A DNA stretch of 64,000 bases, taken from positions 62,001-126,000 of the forward strand of contig CAZAER010000011.1 in assembly GCA_964484195.1 (NCBI GenBank), given 5' to 3'. A program made the translations under genes and the position numbers. Below the pieces are notes generated by a model, which had not been told where the DNA came from, did not search any database, and saw only the letters and a list, made by a program, of their open reading frames with translations. The stretch comes from JALHOP01 sp964484195. GTDB taxonomy: Bacteria; Myxococcota; XYA12-FULL-58-9; JALHOP01. Of the stretch, positions 43,839 to 51,943 are shown one piece after another (position 1 is the stretch's first letter; every line of letters begins with the position of its first letter).

Positions 43839-45769
43839 TGCGGTTTGTCGACTAGCGAGACTTCGACCGAATGGATCTGCTGCGTGCGCGGATGCTGCAT
43901 GGTCACCGACATGATGCCGTCGGCGCTCACTTTCAAGGTCACCGTCACCTTCGTCTTGGTGATGACGAGGCTCTGGTCGGCGGTCATGCGCAAAGTACCG
44001 AGGAAGGTGTTGCCGGCGGCTTTGTCGCTGTCGCCGCGGTAGAGGAGCGCCTTGTAGTCTGCTTTGGCGGACTGTTCGGGCAAGATGTCGAACTTCGCCT
44101 CGGCGGGTAGCTTGGTGCCGCGCGATAGCAAGACCTTCGTGCCGTCGGCGCCGTCGCCCAGACGGATGGCCGCCGCGAGGATGTCCCGCAGGTCGAGGGG
44201 CGATTTGGCGTACATGGCGTTCGCGACCAACGAGGCGCCGAGGGCGACGGCTTCGTCTGGGTGGACGTTCTTCGCCGGCGGCTTGCCGAAGCGTTCCTGG
44301 ATGCGACGGCGGACGTGTGGGCTACGCGACTGACCGCCGACCAGGATGACGTCGTCGAGCTGGCTCGCGGGGAGCTTGGCTTGATCGAGCACCGTCTGGA
44401 CGATGGCCATGGTGCGGTCGACCAGATCTTCCGTGAGCGTCTCGAGGATGCTCCGCGATAGCGTCATCTTGAGATCGTGCTGACCCTTGTCGGTCTTCTT
44501 CAAGAACGGCAGGTCGATGCTCGCGGTCTCGACTTCGGAGAGCTGGCGCTTGGCGAGCTCGACCGCGAAACGGATGCGTTGCACCGCCACCGGGCTGTCG
44601 CGCAAGACGACGCCCTTTTCGCGCTCGTGCGACATGAGGACGTATTCGGTGAGGCGGTCATCGAAGTCCGAGCCACCGAGGAACGGGTCACCGTGGGTCG
44701 AGAGGACCTCGAGGGTATCACCGTCGATCTTGAGCAAGGTCGCGTCGAAGGTGCCGCCACCGAGATCGTAGACCAGCACGGTGCGCTTCATGCCACGCCC
44801 GTGACCGAAGGCGACCGCCGCCGCCGTCGGCTCGTTCAAGATGCGCTCGACGTGCAGACCCGCGAGCCGCCCGGCTTCGCGGACCGCTCCACGTTGGGTT
44901 TCGTCGAAGTAGGCGGGGCAGGTGATGATGGCGCGTCGGACCGGCGTGCCCAGCTCTTGTTCGGCCATGTCACGCAGCGTCTTGAGGACGTGCGCGGCGA
45001 CGATCTCGAGGCGCAGGAGCACGTCGCCCATGCGTGCCGCGGCCCGGCCGTCGGGACCTTCGGCGATCTCGTAGTTGAAGAAGTGGCCGAGCGACTGCAC
45101 TTCTTTGGAGCGGAAGGGACGCCCGAGAAAGCGCTTCGATCCGTACACCGCGCGGTGCGGCTCGAGGATCATGCGCTCGACAGCGGGGTGGCCCACCAGG
45201 ATGCTGCGATCGGCACCGACGTAGACCACCGACGGGATGGTCTCGTAGCCCCGCTTGCTCTTGATGACGCGCGGCCGCCCCTCTTCGACGATGGCGACGC
45301 AGCTGTTCACCGTGCCGAGGTCGATGCCGACGACGATGCCGTCCATGCGTGCCGGCGTCTTGTCGGGCGCGAGGCTGTCGACGCGGAATGTGGGGGCTCC
45401 GGGGGTCTTGGGTGGCCCAGCCGGAGGTTGTTTCTGTTTGAGCAGCTGGGTGAGCTGGGTCGCGGCGGCGTCGAGCTCGATGAATTGCAAGCCCATGCCG
45501 GCGTTGCGTTCGCCGGGAATCGTCGCGGGACGCGAATGGACGACGCGGGCGCTGATGCGCGCGAGCGGTGTGCCGTCGGGCAACACGAACTCGACCAGGA
45601 CCACCTGGCCCATCGCGGGTGGGGCGTCCTCGCGGACGAACATGCCGCCCTGACTCAAGTTCAGGGCATAACGCTCGATGATTTCGTTTTTGCCCTGGAC
45701 GGCGATGCGCACGTGCGAGCTGAACTGCTGACGCGCGGCCCGGGGCGGTGTTCCGGTGCTCACGAGCAC
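43835..45769 (-). CDS. PilZ-Hsp70 (DnaK-like) fusion protein
   Basis: 644 residues. Residues about 10-110 form a PilZ domain of the myxobacterial type (ALNLSQGGMFVREDAPP, then the late GMGLQFIEL strand). A Pro-rich linker follows (about 113-140). Residues about 143-644 are an Hsp70: phosphate-1 loop VVGIDLGTVNSCVAIV (about 146-161), YDLGGGTFDATLL (phosphate 2), ILVGGQSRSPHVRRRI (adenosine motif), and a substrate-binding beta-domain that ends at the C-terminus. The helical lid and EEVD-like tail of DnaK are missing. An Hsp70 whose ATPase could respond to c-di-GMP is implied by the fusion only. No dnaJ or grpE is nearby. It leads the nadC-birA unit. Confidence 0.92.
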   Translation of the reverse strand: MLVSTGTPPRAARQQFSSHVRIAVQGKNEIIERYALNLSQGGMFVREDAPPAMGQVVLVEFVLPDGTPLARISARVVHSRPATIPGERNAGMGLQFIELDAAATQLTQLLKQKQPPAGPPKTPGAPTFRVDSLAPDKTPARMDGIVVGIDLGTVNSCVAIVEEGRPRVIKSKRGYETIPSVVYVGADRSILVGHPAVERMILEPHRAVYGSKRFLGRPFRSKEVQSLGHFFNYEIAEGPDGRAAARMGDVLLRLEIVAAHVLKTLRDMAEQELGTPVRRAIITCPAYFDETQRGAVREAGRLAGLHVERILNEPTAAAVAFGHGRGMKRTVLVYDLGGGTFDATLLKIDGDTLEVLSTHGDPFLGGSDFDDRLTEYVLMSHEREKGVVLRDSPVAVQRIRFAVELAKRQLSEVETASIDLPFLKKTDKGQHDLKMTLSRSILETLTEDLVDRTMAIVQTVLDQAKLPASQLDDVILVGGQSRSPHVRRRIQERFGKPPAKNVHPDEAVALGASLVANAMYAKSPLDLRDILAAAIRLGDGADGTKVLLSRGTKLPAEAKFDILPEQSAKADYKALLYRGDSDKAAGNTFLGTLRMTADQSLVITKTKVTVTLKVSADGIMSVTMQHPRTQQIHSVEVSLVDKPQ

Positions 45770-45805
45770 ACGTTATCACCGGTCGCTGCCGCGCGCTCTA
45801 GTAGT

Positions 45806-46435
45806 ATGTTAGTCTTCCCGCTTCTCGAGGGGCGATCCACGTTACTCGTCGACATAGGTCTTTCGGCGTTCATTGGGAGCAGCATTGCCTGGCTCGCACG
45901 CCGTAATTTGCCCCAGAGCACTCTGGTCCGGGCCTCGTCGTTTTGGGCCCTGGTCATTTACGCCATCTTCGTCTCGGTGCCGGTAGCGACCCTGCTCTCG
46001 TACCGCTTTCCCATGTGGCGGGTCTGGAACCTTTTCGAGGCGCAGCCCCGCACCGCCATGATGCTGGGTGTCGTTGGCCCCATCGCCCTGTTCGCTGGGT
46101 ACCTCTCGGCGCGGCGCGCGCTGCTCGCGGGGAAGGCAAAGCCTGCCTGGTGGGTCATCCTCGGCAGCACCGTGGTCATGGCGACCACGGTCGCGCTCTT
46201 TTTCTTCGTCGAGCGCTCGGGACCCGTTCCGCGTGAATCCGGACGGTCACTGGGTCACCTCGCCATTGGCGGCCTTGCGATCTGCGTCGCCGGCTACGTC
46301 TTGATGATCTGGCGGGTTCTCTTGCTGGCCTCGAGCGAGCGTCCAGCGGCCAGCGTGACGCAGCTCCCGGCGCCCGCTCGCGACGGCCGAACCAAGCCCA
46401 TCCAGGCGGCACGTAAGAGCAGCGGCAAGCGTTGA
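45806..46435 (+). CDS. Five-span membrane protein, unknown function
   Basis: 209 residues from the ATG at 45806. Five membrane spans are predicted by eye at about 12-31, 44-66, 83-101, 115-134 and 149-169, followed by a basic, Pro/Ala-rich cytoplasmic tail. Upstream in-frame codons belong to the antisense of the Hsp70 gene. No family is recognised. It diverges from the PilZ-Hsp70 gene with 36 bases between start codons and has no clear ribosome site. It precedes the DUF4398 lipoprotein by 31 bases. Confidence 0.7.
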   Translation: MLVFPLLEGRSTLLVDIGLSAFIGSSIAWLARRNLPQSTLVRASSFWALVIYAIFVSVPVATLLSYRFPMWRVWNLFEAQPRTAMMLGVVGPIALFAGYLSARRALLAGKAKPAWWVILGSTVVMATTVALFFFVERSGPVPRESGRSLGHLAIGGLAICVAGYVLMIWRVLLLASSERPAASVTQLPAPARDGRTKPIQAARKSSGKR

Positions 46436-46466
46436 TAAGTGGGCTTGGCCCGTGCTACCGCGCGGC

Positions 46467-46892
46467 ATGCACGTGCGTTTCCCGACGTCGCTCCTGTTGC
46501 TCTTGCTCAGCGCTGCGTGCAGCCCCTTCAACGCCAACCGTGAGATCAGCGATGCGCAGAGCGCCTTGACCGCGGCGAGGAGCGCCGGCGCCAACCGCCT
46601 GGCGATCTACGAGTTCACCTCGGCGACCGAGTACCTGCACAAGGCGCGCGAAGAGGCCAACTACTCCGACTACGACGCGGCGCGAATTTACGCGGCGCAT
46701 GCGCGCGAGCTGGCCGAAGAAGCGCGTGCCCGTGCCGACCGCGAGCGCGGCTCCGTCCCGTCGGAGAACGCGCACGAGCTCGACCCCGCGCCACCTCCAC
46801 CCGATGGCCAAACGACCCCCGAGAGCTCGACGTCCGCTTCAGTGGACGACCCATCGGATCAGCAGAAGAAGGCGCGCGGGAGGATCAAGTGA
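46467..46892 (+). CDS. DUF4398-like lipoprotein
   Basis: 141 residues from the ATG at 46467; a GTG 15 bases upstream is possible but leaves a poorer signal peptide. The lipobox SAAC is near residue 18. The body (about 25-95) is two long helices typical of DUF4398 (ISDAQSALTAARSAGANRLA, YLHKAREEANYSDYDAARIYAAHARELAEEA), followed by an acidic Pro-rich tail. DUF4398 proteins often precede OmpA-like or TSP3 proteins in Myxococcota. The stop overlaps the next start as GTGA. The role is likely structural in the outer membrane; unproven. Confidence 0.82.
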   Translation: MHVRFPTSLLLLLLSAACSPFNANREISDAQSALTAARSAGANRLAIYEFTSATEYLHKAREEANYSDYDAARIYAAHARELAEEARARADRERGSVPSENAHELDPAPPPPDGQTTPESSTSASVDDPSDQQKKARGRIK

Positions 46893-47701
46893 AGCGCTTG
46901 CTGCTGTTGCTCGTGGCGCTCGCCGGTTGCGGTAACGCCGACACCCTGGCCCGTGACACCGTCGCCGTCGATGGCACGCTCAAAGACGCACGCGCTCACG
47001 GCGCCTATGACTGCGCTCCCCAAGAGCTTGCCCGTGGTGAAGCCAACGTCGAGTTCGCGCGTTACGAGCTCGAGCACGGCGATTTGCTGCGCGCCCAGCG
47101 ACATCTCGCCGTGGCCCGCCAAGAAGCGGAGCGCGCGGCCCAGCTCTCCGACAGCGAGCAGTGCAATCGCGTCATCATTCCCGACGACCGCGACGGCGAT
47201 CGCTTGGCCGACGGCAAGGACAACTGCCCCGACGAGGCCGAGGACCGCGACGGCTTCCAGGACGACGACGGGTGTCCCGAGCGCGACAACGACGGCGACG
47301 CCATCGAAGACGCCAAGGACAAGTGTCCGATGGAAGCAGGGGAAGCCAAACACGAGGGCTGCCCGGCGAACGATCGCGATAACGACGGTATCAGTGACGC
47401 GGTCGATCAGTGCCCGGACATTCCGGAAGACAAGGACTACGTCTCCGATCACGACGGCTGTCCCGAGCAAGATCGCGGTGACCGCGATGGCGACGGCATC
47501 GCCGATACGCTCGACCGCTGTCCGGCCGAAGCCGAGGATCGCGACGGTTTTCAAGACGCAGATGGCTGTCCCGATCCCGACAATGACGGCGACACAGTGC
47601 TCGATATAGCGGACAAGTGCCCGATGGACGCTGGTCCGCCCGCGAACGACGGCTGCCCAGCCGCCGCGAAATCTCGCCCGAAGAAGAAAGGCACGCGATG
47701 A
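46889..47701 (+). CDS. Lipoprotein with thrombospondin type 3 (calcium-binding) repeats
   Basis: 270 residues from a GTG start overlapping the previous stop. The lipobox LAGC is near residue 14. A helical DUF4398-like region (about 45-90) precedes about seven acidic repeats (about 97-258) of the form D-x-D-x-D-G-x(2-3)-D-x(2)-D-x-CP, ending in a basic tail. Thrombospondin type 3 repeats bind calcium and normally form an extended stalk linked to an OmpA peptidoglycan-binding domain; here no OmpA domain follows. It is coupled to the ExbB gene by ATGA. It may be a calcium-stiffened spacer between the outer membrane and the TonB complex. Confidence 0.88.
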   Translation: MKRLLLLLVALAGCGNADTLARDTVAVDGTLKDARAHGAYDCAPQELARGEANVEFARYELEHGDLLRAQRHLAVARQEAERAAQLSDSEQCNRVIIPDDRDGDRLADGKDNCPDEAEDRDGFQDDDGCPERDNDGDAIEDAKDKCPMEAGEAKHEGCPANDRDNDGISDAVDQCPDIPEDKDYVSDHDGCPEQDRGDRDGDGIADTLDRCPAEAEDRDGFQDADGCPDPDNDGDTVLDIADKCPMDAGPPANDGCPAAAKSRPKKKGTR

Positions 47702-48342
47702 ACAAGCTCAGCAACTCGGCGCTCCAGGAGCGCTTACTCGACGTGTTTCTCTACTTGGGGTCGGAGTGGATCCTCTGGCTGCTGATGGCCCTCTCGGTGG
47801 TGTCGATTGCCATCGCCATCGAGAGGCTCGCGCACTTCTTACGCTCGACCGAAGACGTCGATCGTCTGCGGGCGCAGCTCGGCGACAAGCTCGCGACCGG
47901 TGGCATCGCCGACGTGCGTGCGCTCTTGGGTGGTAAACGCTCGCACGTCGCGGCTGTGCTCAACGCCGGCCTCGACGCGCTCGAGCGCGGACCCGAAGCA
48001 GCAGAACAGGTGTTCGCGAGCGCGACGCTCACGCAACGCGTGAAGATGGAGCGTGGCCTCGCGTTTTTGGGCACGCTCGGTAACAACGCGCCGTACATCG
48101 GGCTGTTCGGCACGGTCCTCGGTATCATCCGCTCGTTCCGTGATCTCGCGACCAACACCATCGAGGGATCGCAGGCTGTCATGGCCGGTATCGCCGAGTC
48201 GCTGGTTGCCACCGCGGTCGGCTTGTTGGTCGCGTTGCCCGCCGTCGCCGTCTTCAATGCATTCCAGCGCAAGATCCGCACGCAGCTCGCCGGCTCCGAA
48301 GCCTTGAGCCGCATGCTCCTGTCGCGCTCGAAGCGGGTTTAG
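47698..48342 (+). CDS. exbB: ExbB/TolQ-family proton channel subunit
   Basis: 214 residues from the ATG at 47698 (ATGA overlap with the TSP3 gene); the longer in-frame extension is shadow. Spans are at about 18-38, 115-140 and 160-185. The conserved core is GLAFLGTLGNNAPYIGLFGTVLGIIRSF and GIAESLVATAVGLLVALPAVAVFNAF, which forms the MotA/TolQ/ExbB pore. The next two genes encode ExbD and TonB, so this set energises an outer-membrane process. Confidence 0.94.
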   Translation: MNKLSNSALQERLLDVFLYLGSEWILWLLMALSVVSIAIAIERLAHFLRSTEDVDRLRAQLGDKLATGGIADVRALLGGKRSHVAAVLNAGLDALERGPEAAEQVFASATLTQRVKMERGLAFLGTLGNNAPYIGLFGTVLGIIRSFRDLATNTIEGSQAVMAGIAESLVATAVGLLVALPAVAVFNAFQRKIRTQLAGSEALSRMLLSRSKRV

Positions 48343-48347
48343 GCGCC

Positions 48348-48779
48348 GTGGCCAAGAGCTTTTCCGGCGGTGACGACGAGATGATCACCGAGCTGAACGT
48401 CGTTCCGCTCGTCGACATCGTCTTGGTCGTGCTGATCATTTTCATGCTGACCGCGAACCTCATCGCGCGGCCCTCCATCAAGGTGAAGCTCCCAGAGGCT
48501 TCGACCGGCGAGGCCGCCGAGCCGACCACGGTCGCGCTCACGCTCACCAAGGAGGGCGCGCTCTACTTGAACGGCGCGCCTACCGACGAAGCGGGGCTGC
48601 GCGCCTACATCCCCGGCGTGGTGAAGGAGGACCCACAGGCCCAAGCCATCATCGCGGCCGACAAAGAGGTGCCGCATGGCGCGGTCATCCGTATCATCGA
48701 TCTGATCCGGCAACTCGGGCTCTACAAGTTCGCCTTGAACATCGATCCCAGCGTCGCCGCCTCCGTCACCGTGCCATGA
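48348..48779 (+). CDS. exbD: ExbD/TolR-family subunit
   Basis: 143 residues from a GTG 5 bases after the exbB stop. One span is at about 19-40, with the channel Asp at about 23 (VVPLVDIVLVVLIIFML). The periplasmic domain is TolR-like (AIIAADKEVPHGAVIRIIDLIRQLGLYKFALNI). It completes the ExbB5-ExbD2-type motor. The stop overlaps the TonB start by ATGA. Confidence 0.94.
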   Translation: MAKSFSGGDDEMITELNVVPLVDIVLVVLIIFMLTANLIARPSIKVKLPEASTGEAAEPTTVALTLTKEGALYLNGAPTDEAGLRAYIPGVVKEDPQAQAIIAADKEVPHGAVIRIIDLIRQLGLYKFALNIDPSVAASVTVP

Positions 48780-49492
48780 AAATTTATGTGGCTACGATTG
48801 TGGTCTCGGTGCTCGCGCACTGGGCGCTCGTTGGCGGTCTGTCGAAGGCTGCTCGCGAAGCACCCAAGCCCGCGCGGGTCATCGAGATGGCCGTGGTGAC
48901 GCCACCGCCGCCCGAGCCCGTCCCGGAGCCGCCGAAGCCGGTGGAAGAAAAGGCGAAACGGCCGCCGCCGCCGAAAGAGGCGCTGGTTCAAGCCAAGCCC
49001 GAGGAGCCGCCGCCGCCCAACGAACGGAAGCCCGCCGAGGAGCCACCGCAGCCGGTGTTCGGGATCAGCATGAGCTCGACGGTGAGCGGAAACAGCGGAT
49101 TTTCCGTGCGCGTCGGCAACACCACGATGAAAGAGCCGGAGAAAGAGCGCACCGATCCCCGCGACGTGAAGCCCTACGCCGGAGGCGCGCCAAACATCGT
49201 GCCGGTTTACGCACTGGCGCAGCCGCCCAAGCGGATCGGTGAGTGCCGCGAGCCTTATCCCGCGTCCGCCAAAGCCGCGGGCATCAAAGGCACGGTGAAG
49301 CTCGAGGTGGTGATTCTCGCCGACGGAACCGTCGCAGAAGCGCGACCTCTCAACGATTTGGGCTATGGCACGGTCGAGAGCGCGGTGCGTGCAATGAAGA
49401 AATGTCGGTTCACTCCAGGCAGTGACGGCAAGCAAACAGTCGCCACGCAGATCACCTACTCGTACACCTTCAACTACGAAGACGATGACTGA
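48776..49492 (+). CDS. tonB: TonB-family energy transducer
   Basis: 238 residues. An N-terminal span (about 4-22) contains a His in VLAHWALVGG, the place of the functional His of TonB anchors. A Pro/Glu/Lys-rich spacer covers about 40-95. The C-terminal TonB domain (about 150-236) includes YPASAKAAGIKGTVKLEVVI and GYGTVESAVRAMKKCRFTPG. It transmits proton-motive force to outer-membrane receptors. It is ATGA-coupled to exbD. No TonB-dependent receptor is in the window, so the partner is unknown. Confidence 0.93.
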   Translation: MKIYVATIVVSVLAHWALVGGLSKAAREAPKPARVIEMAVVTPPPPEPVPEPPKPVEEKAKRPPPPKEALVQAKPEEPPPPNERKPAEEPPQPVFGISMSSTVSGNSGFSVRVGNTTMKEPEKERTDPRDVKPYAGGAPNIVPVYALAQPPKRIGECREPYPASAKAAGIKGTVKLEVVILADGTVAEARPLNDLGYGTVESAVRAMKKCRFTPGSDGKQTVATQITYSYTFNYEDDD

Positions 49493-49577
49493 GCGGTCGG
49501 CGACGCGAACAAAAAAGTACGCGCGACCTTGATCTTCTTGGTTGAAACCGCGATCGCGCCTGCGTTACCTTCACGAC

Positions 49578-49784
49578 ATGGCGCTTCAGACCCACGTCGA
49601 TGCCGTGAAGCTCGCTGAGCTCGTTCAGAAGGTTCGCGACATCGAGACGTCGACGGACTGCAAGGGCCCGTGCCCGGACGCTAAAGCGGAGGCGCACGAG
49701 CAAGCCCGGGCGCTCGGTATCGTCTTGGTCGAGGCCGAGGACGAGGGCGTAGAGCGCCGGCCGCGTCTCCACCCGATGGCGTGA
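49578..49784 (+). CDS. Small conserved-looking hypothetical protein
   Basis: 68 residues from the ATG at 49578. It is soluble, helical and charged (HVDAVKLAELVQKVRDIE), with a single CKGPC pair that could bind metal or form a disulfide. It ends in an Arg/Pro-rich tail. The stop overlaps the GTG start of the regulator gene (GTGA), which supports real translation. No family is recognised. The 85-base gap after tonB contains a possible promoter region but no clear consensus. Confidence 0.6.
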   Translation: MALQTHVDAVKLAELVQKVRDIETSTDCKGPCPDAKAEAHEQARALGIVLVEAEDEGVERRPRLHPMA

Positions 49785-51181
49785 GTCAAGAACCTCGGGC
49801 CCGCCGCCTTCTCATCGTCGATGACGAAGAAGGCATGCGTCACATGTTGTCGCTCACTCTCGAGCGGCAGGGTTTCACCGTGAGTACCGCCGCCGACGGC
49901 GCCGCGGCTCTCGAGCGCCTGGGACAGGGCGACATCGACATCGTGCTCTCCGACGTGCGCATGCCGGGCATGGACGGTCTGACGTTGCTCGACAAGCTAC
50001 GCGCGGCGAAGAGCCCAGTGATCGTCATCATGATGAGCGCGTTCGTCGATCTCGATACCGCCATCGAAGCCTTGAAGCGCGGCGCGGCCGATTACGTCTC
50101 GAAGCCATTCAAGGCCGACGAGGTCCTGCTCAAGATCCGCATGGCCGACGAGCGCCAGCGCTTGAGCGAGGAGCGTGAGCGCCTCGAGGCCGAGAATGCA
50201 CGTCTGCGCGGCGAGCCGCTGGAGTCGTCGCTGGGGCCCGGCATCGTCGGGAAGAGCAAACGCCTCCAGGCCATCTTCCAGACGGTGCGCAAGGTCGCCG
50301 ACTACAAATCGACGGTGCTGCTCTTGGGCGAGTCGGGAACCGGCAAGGAGCTCGTAGCGCGCGCCATCCACGACCAGTCGGTCCGTTCGAAAGGGCCGTT
50401 CGTCGCGGTGAACTGCGGCGCCATCCCCGAGACCCTCCTCGAGAGCGAGCTCTTCGGCCACGCCAAAGGCGCGTTCACCGACGCCACACGCAACAAGCGC
50501 GGCATCATCGAGGAAGCAAACGGCGGCACTCTCTTCCTCGACGAGATTGGCGAGCTGCCGTTGCAGCTGCAGGTGAAGCTCTTGCGCTTCCTGCAAGAAG
50601 ACGAAATCCGCCGCGTTGGTGAGAACAAGGGCGTCACCGTCGACGTCCGCGTCGTCGCCGCCACTGCTCGCGACCTGCAGCAGATGGTGGCCGAAGGCGA
50701 GTTTCGCGAGGACTTGTTCTACCGCTTGAACGTCCTCTTGCTGACCATCCCGCCATTGCGCGAGCGCAAAGACGACATCCCCTTGCTGGTCGAGCACTTC
50801 ATCGTCCGCTATGGCGAGCGCCTCGGCCGCCCGGGCATGAGCGTGTCGCGCGAGGCGCTACGCGTGCTCATGGACTACAACTGGCCGGGCAACGTCCGCG
50901 AGCTCGAGAACACCATCGAGCGCGCCATGGTGCTGAACGAGGGCGACCGCATCGAAATCGAAGGGCTACCGGAGCGCCTGCGCAAGGAGCCCGACCCGAC
51001 CCCCGAGGCCCTCGCGTTCGGCGACGACCTATCGATCAAGCGCGCCGTGCGTACCATCGAGCGTGAGCTCATCAGGCGAGCGCTAGAGCAGACGGGCGGC
51101 AACCGGACGCGCGCCGCCGAGCTCTTGGAGCTGTCGCATCGGGCGTTGCTCTACAAGCTGAAGGAATACGACATCTCGTAG
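49781..51181 (+). CDS. NtrC-family sigma-54-dependent response regulator
   Basis: 466 residues from a GTG start coupled to the small upstream gene. Receiver domain (about 9-125): IVDDEEGMR, phospho-acceptor Asp about 58 in LSDVRMPGMDG, and the SKPF Lys. AAA+ domain (about 155-385): Walker A GESGTGKE (about 183-190), the sigma-54 loop read as GAFTDA (about 220-225) instead of GAFTGA, Walker B LFLDEIGELP. A Fis-type HTH closes the protein (GGNRTRAAELLELSHRALLYKLKEY). It activates sigma-54 promoters when phosphorylated. No partner kinase is adjacent. Targets may include the envelope operon upstream. Confidence 0.95.
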   Translation: MSQEPRARRLLIVDDEEGMRHMLSLTLERQGFTVSTAADGAAALERLGQGDIDIVLSDVRMPGMDGLTLLDKLRAAKSPVIVIMMSAFVDLDTAIEALKRGAADYVSKPFKADEVLLKIRMADERQRLSEERERLEAENARLRGEPLESSLGPGIVGKSKRLQAIFQTVRKVADYKSTVLLLGESGTGKELVARAIHDQSVRSKGPFVAVNCGAIPETLLESELFGHAKGAFTDATRNKRGIIEEANGGTLFLDEIGELPLQLQVKLLRFLQEDEIRRVGENKGVTVDVRVVAATARDLQQMVAEGEFREDLFYRLNVLLLTIPPLRERKDDIPLLVEHFIVRYGERLGRPGMSVSREALRVLMDYNWPGNVRELENTIERAMVLNEGDRIEIEGLPERLRKEPDPTPEALAFGDDLSIKRAVRTIERELIRRALEQTGGNRTRAAELLELSHRALLYKLKEYDIS

Positions 51182-51196
51182 GCGTCGGCGGGGCGA

Positions 51197-51769
51197 CTAA
51201 TTTCCGCAGATGAGATGCCCCACTGCGACGTCGACGTTCATGGCCACCGTGGCCTTGATGGTGGTGGTGTTCTGCGGATCGTTGCCGTCGACCTCGGTGC
51301 CCAGCGAGAACGCGCCAGCTTTGACGTAGTCCTTGAGGTTCACGTCGGTCACGTCGAGGCCGACGGTGCGCAGACCAGCCTGGAACGGCCCGCCTTCGGC
51401 GATGAGCTCGCGGCGTCCGTTTTCGCCGACAGCGTAAAACGCAATGTTGTCGATGAAGGTGAAGTCTTGTCCCGAGGCGGGCGAGACGATCTCGAGAGTG
51501 AGCGAGTCCACTTTGACGGAGTCGACGTCGTCGATGTCGAAACCCTTGTTCTTGAACTCTTGCTCGTTGCTGACGTCGATGCTGCCGAACTCGACGAAGC
51601 CGAGATCGTCCAAGATGTTGAGCGGCGAGCCGCCTTGAATCGTGGTGTTGGCGCTCTTGGTGATGATGATGTTGTCGAGATTGCTGCACGCGAGGAACGC
51701 GAACACTACGCAGATGCGGCCAACCAAGAGCTTGCGGCGGAGAGTCGAGCGGTTCGTCATCGTGGACAT
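51197..51769 (-). CDS. Lipoprotein of unknown function
   Basis: 190 residues from the ATG at 51769; a second ATG 9 bases later is equally possible. The signal peptide contains basic residues (RRKLLVGR) and a hydrophobic stretch, with lipobox FLAC. The mature protein is beta-rich with LTLEIVSPASGQDFTFIDNIAFYAV and a C-terminal MNVDVAVGHLICGN. No family is recognised; the strand pattern is compatible with a single beta-sandwich. It converges with the regulator gene (15 bases apart) and follows the tRNA-Ala on the same strand. Confidence 0.68.
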   Translation of the reverse strand: MSTMTNRSTLRRKLLVGRICVVFAFLACSNLDNIIITKSANTTIQGGSPLNILDDLGFVEFGSIDVSNEQEFKNKGFDIDDVDSVKVDSLTLEIVSPASGQDFTFIDNIAFYAVGENGRRELIAEGGPFQAGLRTVGLDVTDVNLKDYVKAGAFSLGTEVDGNDPQNTTTIKATVAMNVDVAVGHLICGN

Positions 51770-51826
51770 CTTACGAGGACGCCATCGAAGCGGGAAATAT
51801 TCTGACGAAGAGCTAGCGGGGTTGGA

Positions 51827-51902
51827 TGGTGGAGCCGAACGGGATCGAACCGTCGACCTCCTGAATGCCATTCAGGCGCTCTCCCAGCTGAGCTACGGCC
51901 CC
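51827..51902 (-). tRNA. tRNA-Ala (anticodon GGC)
   Basis: A 76-base cloverleaf reads from 51902 down to 51827. Acceptor stem GGGGCCG pairs with CGGCUCC and includes the alanine identity pair G3-U70. The D arm has GCUC/GAGC, and the anticodon stem CCUGA/UCAGG surrounds loop AUGGCAU with anticodon GGC. The T-arm loop reads GUUCGAUCC. The discriminator A73 and the CCA end are encoded. It decodes GCC, a frequent codon in this GC-rich genome. Confidence 0.97.
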
Positions 51903-51913
51903 ATTTCCACCCA

Positions 51914-51935
51914 CGGCGTCTCTGGAAGGACGCCG
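51914..51935 (-). terminator. Hairpin between the phasin-like gene and tRNA-Ala
   Basis: CGGCGTC and GACGCCG form a 7-base-pair stem around an 8-base loop, 8 bases beyond the stop of the leftward gene and 11 bases before the tRNA 5' end. There is no T-run, so it may be a terminator or an RNA-processing structure. Confidence 0.35.
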
Positions 51936-51943
51936 CGAACTGC

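Noticed and set aside
44477..45805. N-terminal 443 codons of a long plus-strand frame ending in the five-span membrane protein
   Set aside because: Antisense to the Hsp70 gene; only the part after the ATG at 45806 has membrane-protein composition.
47150..47680. Regular short repeats considered as a CRISPR or satellite array
   Set aside because: They encode thrombospondin type 3 repeats in frame; unit sequence and spacing vary as in protein repeats.
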